This document shows, in pieces, positions 55,264 through 64,000 of a stretch of DNA of 64,000 bases (its first letter is position 1; each line of letters begins with the position of its first letter). The stretch spans positions 3,726,501-3,790,500 of the forward strand of contig OY755048.1 in the NCBI GenBank assembly GCA_963576565.1, read 5' to 3'. Source of the DNA: Aspidapion aeneum. Lineage: Eukaryota > Arthropoda > Insecta > Coleoptera > Brentidae. Made by a program: the position numbers and the translations under genes. The notes beneath the pieces were generated by a model. That model was not told the DNA's origin, did no database searches, and saw only the letters and a program-made list of their open reading frames with translations.

Positions 55264-56580
55264 CCAATCTGTAGAATTAGAATAGAAGAAGGCGAAGAAG
55301 TCTTCACGGCTGAAATACCCATAAAAGCTGCAACTACTGGACCTGATGTAAAATAATGGTATGACGCAATGGCAGAACAGATAAAATCAATTATTAATAA
55401 TGAAACTAGAATAATATTTGTTGACAGACCTAAAAATCAAGTCGTAGGAAGGAAGGAAAGCCAACCAGGTATACACTTTAATCAAACCTTTGCTCCTGTA
55501 GGTAGATTTAGCTCAATAAGATCAATAATAGCACTTGCAGCAAAATATGGAATAAATATTCAACAGTTAGATGTGACTTCTGCTTATTTCAATGGTGAAT
55601 TTGAAGAGACACTTTACATGGTAAAACAAGTACCTAAACAATTACAAGAAATTTTGGAAAATATTATTCAAACCGGTACTGAGAATGAAGTAAGAAGAGT
55701 AAGATAAATGCCTAAAGATCTAGAAAATAAAGTTAGTTTATTAAAGAAGTCTCTTTACGGTTTAAAACAAGCCGGAAGAGGTTGAAAAAGAAAACTCGAC
55801 CAAATCCTTAAACAGTGTGGTGCCACACCTACTTTAGCTGGTCCTTGTGTATACTACATAAACAGAGGGGAAGAAGACATAGTACTAATTGCTGTTTATG
55901 TGGATAATATTTTAATAGCAACTTGAAATTAAGAAGCAGTAACAGAACTAAAAACAAAACTTGTAAACTATTTTGACTTGAAAGACTTGAGAAAAGTCAG
56001 ATATTGCCTTGGTGTTTAATTTAAATGCATAGGAAAAAAATTATGCAAGCCTACTAAAACAACAACTATAAAAACAAGAACTATAAAAGAAAAGCAACTT
56101 CCGTATAGACAAATTATAGGAGCTTTAACTTATTTAGCTGTAACTGCCTGACCTGATATTAGTTATGCAGTAAGTTATCTGGACAATTCAATAATTGCTA
56201 CAGAACTTCACACTGGTTAGCAGTAAAACGAGTTCTTCGTTATTTAAAAGAAAAAAATAAAATACAAGGTTATGTCGATGTTGATTTTGGAAACTGTATT
56301 GATGACAGACGATCCATTCAGTTGCATTGGCATCAACTGAAGCCGAATTACGACTAGAAGATGCAAAAGAAATGATTGTTTTTATTATTAGAATTTAGGA
56401 AAAATCTAGTTTTTCATGTAAGAAGCTTACATATAGGTATAAGTATAATTTTATTCGTGAAGTCATAGAAGATAGACAATTAACAGTTGAACAAGTTTCT
56501 AGAAATAAAATGGTCCGAAAAGCCGATGTTTTAACCAAATGATAATACTTGCATTGATTTAATGGGACTAAAGATGTAAG
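55264..56580 (+). pseudogene. Decayed Ty1/Copia pol fragment (reverse transcriptase to RNase H)
   Basis: The sequence starts mid-domain with EEVFTAEIPIKAATTGPDVK, continues as WYDAMAEQIKSIINNET, then QTFAPVGRFSSIRSIIALAA and QQLDVTSAYFNGEFEETLYM, the signature region of Copia reverse transcriptases. LLKKSLYGLKQAGRG follows near 55740 and VLIAVYVDNILIAT near 55880, where the normal YVDD is YVDN. RNase H-like pieces (GALTYLAVTA and, near 56330, STEAELRL) extend to about 56580. Multiple in-frame stops and the altered catalytic Asp show it is inactive. No LTR or gag was found, so it is a fragment. Confidence 0.85.
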
Positions 56581-57359
56581 CTCTAGTTTGAGGGAAAGGG
56601 TTAAGGATATCGCTGGGATCTTCAGCTCCCTTATAAAATATGAAGTTGTCAGAGGTGTTGTTAAGATTGAGTGTGTCAAATATTTTTATGAAAATATATT
56701 TCATTAATTTGTATGAAACACTAATTCCAAATGAATCATCCAAAGAAAATTTTTGTTGAAAAACTTCAGATTTGTATTCCGCACCATAGAAATTATAAAA
56801 TAACATCTAAAACAATTACGGTCATTGTATCTGAAGTGGAAAACTCATTGTTAAATGGTGCAGATGGTAATGTCGATAGCCTTTGTTAAACCTTACAAGA
56901 AGGTATTAGACATTAGGAATACCTAGTCGTGTTTGATATACTGAAATGTAAAAAAAATAATTTTAAATTTTTTCACAGACTCTTGAAAATTCCAAAATGA
57001 TTACGGTAGCGCGTGCCGCTTTTATCGCAGTTTTTATGTGGTATAAAATGGCGCTAATAACTTTAACCACTGATATTATAAGTGTATATTTTTTTGTCGT
57101 TTACTTTTGTGTTTTATAAGATAAAAATCGTGAATGTAAATTGATTACGAAAATTCATATATTCAATATTTGATGGATGGTGCCGATGCCGCTTTGATGC
57201 AGCGCTTCTATTCATAAAAGCTTGCTCTTTTATTAAATTTTCGTAAAGGAGTTGCTTGCTGCTGTCTTCTTCCACGTGTCAAAATGAGTGACGTAAAGTT
57301 TAAAGCTCTTATGCTAAATTTGCTATAAAAATAAATCATGTTATATTTTAAAAGATAAG
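56581..57359. other. Spacer, no gene recognised
   Basis: AT-rich. Possibly includes the 3' part of the Copia copy, but no LTR pair or second copy exists in the window to confirm it. The 94- and 91-codon minus-strand frames (56395-56806) show no domain. Confidence 0.4.
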
Positions 57360-58070
57360 AAGCCGTGTGTTTCTTTAAATTTTTTAAAGAAATTTATACT
57401 TGCGATATCCCAAAGCCAGAAAATTGTCGCTTAGCGATATTTGCCGATATTAGTGGTTTATTGACGGTGGAAAAATGCATTGACGAATCAATAGAAAACT
57501 TCAGGATGCAGTTACTCAGGTCCACAATTGGACCAGAAAATCGTGAATAAAATTAAATGAAACCAAAGCAATTTATGTTGATTTTTTAAACAAAAATGTA
57601 AATCATATACAAATCACAAGTAACAACATTGTCGTACCATATTCAAATCAGGCAAAATATATCGGTGTGATACTGGATGCAAAATTGCGCTGGAAAGCAC
57701 ATGTTAAGAAAAAAAAGAACTTGAGATAAGGTAAAGAAAACTGTACTTGCTAATTAAAAGGAAGTCCAAGTTAACAATTTATAAGAAGTTACTGATTTAT
57801 GGGGAAGTACTGAAACCAGTATGAACATAATTATGGTATTCAACTATGGAGTTATACTAAAGGGAGTAAAATTCTACGGAAATTTCAAAATAAACTATTA
57901 ATAAACATTGTGAATGCACCTTGGTACGTTCAAATGATCTTTATCGGGACCCCAAAATCGAAACTCTAGCAGAGACTATAAAAAATTATTCAAAAGGCCA
58001 TGAAGATAGCCTTCAACGACATGTGAATGACTGAAGCCGTTTGAGCTAGTGAACTAAATAAAATATATAA
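57360..58070 (+). pseudogene. Jockey-type ORF2 C-terminal fragment, second copy
   Basis: CDIPKPENCRLAIFADISGL followed by LTVEKCIDESIENF closely matches the minus-strand protein at 1-100 (CDIPKPENCHLATFVDDTGL). Here the catalytic FVDD has become FADI. Downstream, in shifting frames, ITSNNIVVPYSNQAKYIGV, MLDAKLRWKAHVKKKK and LLINIVNAPWYV give the C-terminal region that is cut off at the window's left edge. The copy is 5' truncated, which is usual for LINEs, and decayed. The 3' flank carries the insertion of a different LINE at 58087. Confidence 0.85.
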
Positions 58071-58086
58071 AAGAAAATAATGCTAT

Positions 58087-58904
58087 TAATTGAATGAAAC
58101 CACCTTGTATACTTTATGTTTCGCCGATGATCAGATAGTGGTGGCTCAGGATTATGACGACCTCGAATATATGACACGAAAACTAATAGAAGAGTACAAT
58201 AAGTGGGGACTAGAGGTTAATATCAATAAGACAGAGTATATGTGTATTGGTGGAACGAAACAGGATCTAATCTTAAATACTGGGCAGCGAATTCAGTCCT
58301 GTGATGAGTATAAATACTTGGGTCTAAAAATTACAGCTGACGGAACACTAGACAAAGCTATAAAAGATAGAAACGTACAAGGAAGAAAAGCAATAACTTT
58401 ATTAAATGGAATAATTTGGGACCAAAGTATATCAAAACATAACAAAAAGCTTATATATAACACCATTGTAAAAAGTATTATTACATACGGCTCAGAAGTA
58501 TGGCCAATCAAAGATAGAACAGAAAAAATGCTTTCCGCTACGGAGATGGACTATTGGAGAAGAGCAGCAGGGAAATCAAAAAGAGAAAGAGTTACCAATC
58601 AAAGAATAAGAGAAATTATGACAGTGGGTGAACGTACTCTAGTGGATGATATAAGAACAAAACAACTGGTGTGGTACGGACATGTACAAAGAATGGATGA
58701 TGGAAGACTACCTAAACAAATATTACAATGGAAACCAACTGGCCGAAGAAAACGAGGAAGACCAAGGAGAAGCTGGAGAGAAGGAATAGATAGTGAAATA
58801 AGAATAAGAGGCCTAGATGATGAATTATGGGCAAACAGAAACGAGTGGAGATTGGGTATCGGAAGACGTAGAACGTTGTGAAACCGATAAATATATATAT
58901 ATAT
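58087..58904 (+). mobile_element. Young 5'-truncated LINE insertion with a perfect 12-bp target duplication
   Basis: AAATAATGCTAT lies at 58075-58086 and again at 58905-58916. Between them is an open reverse-transcriptase C-terminus and a short 3' tail ending in (AT)n. The missing 5' end and the duplication are marks of target-primed reverse transcription. Confidence 0.92.
58090..58881 (+). CDS. LINE reverse-transcriptase C-terminal segment, uninterrupted
   Basis: The 263-codon frame opens within the reverse transcriptase: TLYTLCFADDQIVVAQDYDD has the catalytic FADD near residue 13. WGLEVNINKTEYMCIGG and SCDEYKYLGLKITADGTLD follow, then the thumb and C-terminal region: YGSEVWPIKDRTEKML, LVWYGHVQRMDDGRLPKQIL and the basic RRKRGRPRRSWREGI. 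These are standard for the insect LINEs often annotated as LINE-1-like ORF2. The Met at 58090 comes from the first codons after the truncation point and is not a natural start; endonuclease and fingers are missing. No stop or frameshift interrupts it, unlike every other LINE here, so it inserted recently. It cannot reverse-transcribe on its own. Confidence 0.88.
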   Translation: MNETTLYTLCFADDQIVVAQDYDDLEYMTRKLIEEYNKWGLEVNINKTEYMCIGGTKQDLILNTGQRIQSCDEYKYLGLKITADGTLDKAIKDRNVQGRKAITLLNGIIWDQSISKHNKKLIYNTIVKSIITYGSEVWPIKDRTEKMLSATEMDYWRRAAGKSKRERVTNQRIREIMTVGERTLVDDIRTKQLVWYGHVQRMDDGRLPKQILQWKPTGRRKRGRPRRSWREGIDSEIRIRGLDDELWANRNEWRLGIGRRRTL

Positions 58905-58916
58905 AAATAATGCTAT

Positions 58917-59442
58917 AAACAAAACAACATTGTGAGTTACAATTGATCCACAGCGGGAAGAACTGCTGAGTGAATGCACTGTTTAATTTAAACTTTTTTA
59001 GTAAATTAAGTGAAAACAAAATTATTAGTTTTATTGCCTAAATTGTAATACACAGTATGTTTGGGAAATAAAAAAATTGATCTTTCTCTACTTATACATC
59101 TAATTTACAAATAAAACAAAATATTAAATATAATTAATTAAAAATGTTTTCTTACCGTAATTTGAAGCTGATTTTGAAGATGGCTCTTTGCATTACCTGC
59201 AACTAAAAATAGTAAAAATTAATCCTTTTTGGAGCAACAAAATCCGACTCATATAATGTAAAGCTAGGAGTATGGTCGTCCAGTTTTTGACCGATTAGTG
59301 GAAACTTGAAGTTAAAATCCCAAAATCTTTATCTTCTGATAGAAATATATTATTCAAATTAAATAATTGGTATTCTATGCTTTAAAATTTAATTTTGAAT
59401 TTTTTGAGAATTAAAAATTAAAAATGGTATCTTTGCTTACAC
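58917..59442. other. Spacer, no gene seen
   Basis: AT-rich; nothing recognised. Confidence 0.5.
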
Positions 59443-59841
59443 GGTAAAAAAATTGTCTTAGATCAAAGCAAATTGCTTTGAAGTAAAATCATTTGTGCTT
59501 TCCTATTCACCAAGAAAATATTTTCTTGATATTGCACAAAAAACGTTTTTTGTTGTAATGTGAAACAGAAATTGTTTTATTTTAAATTAGAACTGAATTA
59601 ATCTTAGGCACTGTTTTCTCTGGAAGCAAAATATTACTTATATAAAGACAATTTGCTTTGTTACAAAATGGAATATACTGAAACAAAACAATTAATGAAG
59701 AAAAATAAAGTCTTATTTTAAGATTAAACGTTGCGTTGAACTAAAAATAAATATTTTAATTCAAAACAAATTGTTTTAAGGTAAATCAATTTATTTAACA
59801 AAAGAAAATTTTCATTGTAGACAAAATTTTTTACCGTGAAG
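59443..59841. mobile_element. ~400-bp MITE with CACGGTAAAAAA ends
   Basis: Ends ACACGGTAAAAAAATTGTC and the complement of GACAAAATTTTTTACCGTG are inverted. The interior is extremely AT-rich with repeated AAACAAATTG / CAATTTGCTTTG phrases. The target duplication is not clear. Confidence 0.65.
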
Positions 59842-60054
59842 GAATTGTTAAAAAAAAATTTTGACTTAAAAACCTTATTCTGACTAAACATAAAATATGA
59901 TTATTTTTTGGAAAACTACGCAAACTGCGAAAAATCACAAATTATGACGTTATTTCTAGCAGGATCCAATTTACAATTCGATTTTCACCAATTGGTGAGG
60001 AGAGGTCAATGCAGGTCCGCTTAGATTAGGCCAAATATAGTATGTTTTTTTTAT

Positions 60055-62910
60055 TTTATGGCAAAAATTATAGAATTGGTCGAAAACTGTTGGCGGGCGG
60101 TTAAACGGTCGGTTCACCCTAGGTTACATTGCTTTTGTCAAACCATTTAGGGACCATTGTTTGGCAACGCAAACGAAATGGTTATATTTTTCAGAAAGAT
60201 TTGAGTTGTAAGTTGAGACCCTGTACATTAGGTTTTCCTCCAAGTGCCTTAAAAGTGCCGTATAAATACAACTAACACCTTGTCAGAATTGATTTTAATA
60301 GTAGAATAATATTAATGTCGCACGTATGTGGACATATTTAGATAAACAGGGAAATTTCCCATTAGTGGACATTGTCCCTCTGGCGACTGTTTAAGTTAAT
60401 TGCCTCCAAACTTAACGAAACATTACCGTAAACCGGTGTTACTTTAACCGACTACATAGGGTGACTGACTCTATTCAAGGGTGCAATAAATCAAAAAATA
60501 TTTGTTTATTCACAAACTGGATATTATAGACGTGTATATTTTGCAGGATCGCAACGCATATATCTCAAGCTTTTGCCTGACAGTGCAGATCGGAAAGAAG
60601 TTAATTGCTCAAAAATAATAGAGATGGTCAAAAACTGTTGGTAGGCGGTTAACTAGTCGGTTCACCCTAGGTTACATTGATTTTGCAAACCGTTTAGGGA
60701 CCATTGTTTGGCAACGCAAACGAAATGGATATATTTGTAAGACAGACTAGAGTTGTGAGTTGATACCCATGTTTCTACATTAGGTTTTCCTCCAAGTGCC
60801 TTAAAACATTAAGCATGTGTTTAATTATTATCGTAATTAAATCTCGGATCTTGCGTCTGTGTAGGTGTATAAATACAACTAACACCTTGTCAGAATTGAT
60901 TTTAATAGCAGAATAATATTAATGTCGCACGTATGTGGACATATTTAGATAAACAGGTAAATTTCCCATTAGTGGACATTGTCCCTCTGGCGACTGTTTA
61001 AGTTAATTGCCTCCAAACTTAACGAAACATTACCGTAAACCGGTGTTACTTTAACCGACTACATAGGGTGACCGCCTTTATTCAAGGGTGCAATAAATCA
61101 AAAAATATTTGTTTATTCACAAACTGGATATCATAGACGTGTATATTTTGCAGGAGCGCAACGCATAGATCTCAAGCTTTTGCCCGACAGTGCAGATCGG
61201 AAAGAAGTTAATTGCTCAAAAATAATAGAGATGGTCAAAAACTGTTGGTGGGCGGTTAACTAGTCGGTTCACCCTAGGTTACATTGCTTGGCAACGCAAA
61301 CGAAATGGTTATATTTGTCAGAAAGATTTGAGTTGTAAGTTGAGACCCTGTACATTAGGTTTTCCTCCAAGTGCCTTAAAACATTAAGCATGTGTTTAAT
61401 TATTATCGTAATTAAATGTCGGATCTTGCGTGTATGTAGGTGTATAAATACAACTAACACCTTGTCAAAATTGATGTTAATAGTAGAATAATATTAATCT
61501 CGCACGTATGTGGACATATTTAGATAAACAGGGAAATTTCCCATTAGTGGACATTGTCCCTCTGGCGACTGTTTAAGTTAATTGCCTCCAAAGTTAACGA
61601 AATATTACCGTAAACCGGTGTTATTTTAACCGACTACATAGGGTGACTGACTTTATTCAAGGGTGCAATAAATCAAAAAATATTTGTTTATTCACAAACT
61701 GGATATTATAGACGTGTATATTTTGCAGGAGCGCAACGCATAGATCTCAAGCTTTTGCCTGACAGTGCAGATCGGAAAGAAGTTAATTGCTCAAAAATAA
61801 TAGAGATGGTCAAAAACTGTTGGTAGGCGGTTAACTAGTCGGTTCACCCTAGGTTACATTGATTTTGCAAACCGTTTAGGGACCATTGTTTGGCAACGCA
61901 AACGAAATGGTTATATTTGTAAGACAGACTAGAGTTGTGGGTTGAGACCCATGTTTCTACATTAGGGTTTCTTCCAACATGGTTTAATTATTATCGTAAT
62001 TAAATCTCCTATCTTGCATATGTGTCGGTGTATAAATACAACTAACACCTTGTCAGAATTGATGTTAATAGTAGAATAATATTAATCTCGCACGTACGTG
62101 GACATATTTAGATAAACAGGGAAATTTCCCATTAGTGGACATTGTCTCTCTGGCGACTATTTAAGTTAATTGCCTCCAAAGTTAACGAAATATTACCGTA
62201 AACCGGTGTTACTTTAACCGACTATATAGGGTGACTGACTTTATTCAAGGGTGCAATAAATGTGTGCAGTGCAGATCGGAAAGAAGTTAATTGCTCAAAA
62301 ATAATAGAGAAGGTCAAAAACTTTTGGTGGGCCGTTAAGTGTCAGTTCACTCTAGGTTACATTGCTTTTGTGAAACCGTTTAGAGACCATTGTTTGGCAA
62401 TGTAAACGAAATGGTTATATTTAAAAGACAGATTTGAGTTGTGAGTTCAGACCCATTTTTGTACATTAGGTTTTCTTTCAAGTGCCTTAAAACATTAAAC
62501 ATGTGTTTAATTATTATCGTAATTAAATCTCGGATCTTGCGTCTGTGTAGGTGTATAAATACAACTAACACCTTGTCAGAATTGACTTTAATAGTAAAAT
62601 AATATTAATTTCGCAAGTATGTGGACAGATTTAGATAAACAGGGAAATTCCCATTAGTGGACATTGTCCCTCTAGCGACTGTTTAAGTTAATTGCCTCCA
62701 AACTTAACGAAACATTACCGTAAACCGGTGTTACTTTAACCGACTACATAGGGTGACTGACTTTATTCAAGGGTGCAATAAATCAAAAAATATTTGTTTA
62801 TTCACAAACTGGATATCATAGACGTGTATCTCTTGCAGGAACGCAACGCATAGATCTTCAGTGTTTGCCTGACAGTGCAGAGCGGAAAGAAGTAAATTGC
62901 TCAAAATTTG
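60055..62910 (+). repeat. Satellite: five tandem units of about 505-606 bp
   Basis: Units begin at about 60078, 60627, 61233, 61809 and 62314 (GTC(A/G)AAAACT(G/T)TTGG). Each carries CGGTTCACCCTAGGTTACAT (one variant), CGTATGTGGACATATTTAGA, ACCGTAAACCGGTGTTACTT and GTGCAATAAAT. Length differences are clean internal deletions: ~60 bp in unit 1 (near 60250), ~35 bp in unit 3 (near 61286), smaller ones in unit 4, and ~100 bp in unit 5 (near 62263). Most units contain TATAAATACAACTAACACC. No protein-coding frame is conserved. Confidence 0.92.
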
Positions 62911-63184
62911 TGTTTTTTTAAAACTTGAAGTAGTAAGGTAAGACAGTGGGTGGATAGGTTTGAGACAATACGCCTCATTTAAAATGTTTATAACTTTTCT
63001 ATCTCATAACCAATCTGGATAAGTGATCCCTCGGTAGGTAAAGAAACTATGGGGTTTTGCCTCATTGACAAAAATCAAGTCTAGGGCCGCATTTTTGCAG
63101 GGGGGGGGGGTGAAGTTATCTATTCTTCAAAGCTCTCCGCCCTCTTGGATTTTTGACATGACCAAAAATTTCGGTAATTTTTGC
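62911..63184. other. Spacer, no gene seen
   Basis: Includes a G10 run at 63101-63110; nothing else recognised. Confidence 0.5.
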
Positions 63185-63345
63185 CTTGAGGCCTGCCCCC
63201 CAAGCCTAAGATATTTTTAGATATTTTCCACATATTTCATGAATAAAATAATAAAATAGCATAAAATACGCCATCATGACGCCTCGCCCCCCCCCCCCCC
63301 CCCCAGAGGCCTCGCCCCCAAGACATATTCCTGGGTGCGCCACTG
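63185..63345. mobile_element. G/C-homopolymer MITE, copy 6
   Basis: GCCTGCCCCCCAAGCCTAAG at the left (outer end lost), the family middle, a C17-like run at 63287-63304 and CCTGGGTGCGCCACTG at the right end. Confidence 0.8.
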
Positions 63346-63568
63346 CTAAAACCGTCTTAAAGTCATTACGGTTTTTAACTAAATGTCCAAAAGCTGGATC
63401 TGTCCGCTAATCTTCACTGTTCCCCGAATAAGGGTAAGTTAATTCAGTCTGATTTGCTTTTGTTACCTATACGTGTTAAGGTATTAATTTGCAACAAACC
63501 GCACTTTGAGCCGAATGCAATAAATATTCGTGCGCATGTTTGTAGTGTTTGCCCTGTTCGCTATATTC
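63346..63568. other. Spacer, no gene seen
   Basis: Nothing recognised. Confidence 0.5.
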
Positions 63569-64000
63569 CAGTGGCGGCTCGTGACTTTCTCTATATGTGA
63601 CGCACGATTTCCCTACCCCCATTTTTTATACACACATAAAAAATAAAAATATAATATTAATATGCTAATACTGTAGATACCTTTCTATAAAGATTCAATT
63701 TAATTTAAAATTTCCTGCTTGTATGTGAAGCAATTCGTTTTCAGAGTTCAAAATGTCTTTTTTGTCAAAGTTGTGCCACCTCGAAATCGGTATTTTTCAG
63801 TAAAACACACACTGCATCGTACACAGGGAACATAGTGGAAAATAATTAGAATAAGAACCGAATATAAACAATCCGCCGGTAGCCTTGGTAACCGGACACT
63901 ATTTCAATATTGTACGCAGGTGCAACACCTGATTCTTTGCCCTGCGAAAGCATGCGACGTTGTCATGGCAACCAACGGACGCCTTCACCCATATCGACGC
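63569..64000 (+). mobile_element. hAT element entering the window's right edge
   Basis: It starts CAGTGGCGGCTCGTGAC, the same end as the hAT at 46643-47900. From 63764 on it matches, in inverted orientation, 36700-36950. The other end and any transposase lie beyond 64000. Confidence 0.7.

Noticed and set aside
60055..62910. CRISPR array
   Set aside because: The repeats are ~0.5-0.6 kb, not short repeats with unique spacers, and the DNA is clearly eukaryotic.

Overview
This is nuclear DNA from a eukaryote, most likely an arthropod and probably an insect. The evidence is the mix of mobile elements: Jockey-, RTE- and other LINE-type non-LTR retrotransposons, a Ty3/Gypsy element with an insect-like gag, Copia, Penelope, hAT and pogo-like and PIF/Harbinger-like DNA elements, plus TTAGG-like pentamers. 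The order cannot be fixed from the sequence. I found no host protein-coding gene, tRNA or rRNA that I can support. The window is a stack of nested transposons, foldback elements, MITEs and satellites.

Layout. 1-2.8 kb: a Jockey-type retrotransposon on the minus strand. 3.2-6.0 kb and 6.2-8.9 kb: two foldback elements, the second holding a palindromic satellite array. 9.9-16.15 kb: a hAT element (8-bp target duplication) containing a Penelope-like element (11-bp duplication) that itself contains another DNA transposon (8-bp duplication) with a (TTCGG)n cruciform. 16.3-32.2 kb: a 15.9-kb Ty3/Gypsy element on the minus strand with two near-identical 2,847-bp LTRs. 32.4-44.6 kb: copies of a 'double-hairpin' repeat, two pogo/Tigger-like elements, foldbacks and a tandem-unit repeat. 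45.0-47.9 kb: a Harbinger-like element carrying a hAT with an exact 8-bp duplication. 47.9-52.5 kb: no recognisable gene. 52.5-58.9 kb: MITEs, a decayed RTE-like LINE, a decayed Copia pol, a second Jockey fragment and a young 5'-truncated LINE. 60.05-62.9 kb: a ~0.5-0.6 kb satellite. The right end enters another hAT.

Most notable: (1) sequences that fold as hammerhead ribozymes, two in the inverted terminal repeats of the Penelope-like element, one orphan, and one degenerate copy in a 211-bp insert with a 15-bp target duplication; (2) short (TTCGG/CCGAA)n tracts placed as filler at deletion or insertion junctions in unrelated repeats, as if a telomere-like repeat were used in break repair; (3) at least seven copies of an unclassified repeat with a GCTCACAC/GTGTGAGC hairpin near both ends; (4) the very long-LTR Gypsy element, apparently recent but with a broken pol. 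All of this is read by eye. Family names rest on motifs, and the insertion calls rest on target-site duplications I could align directly.
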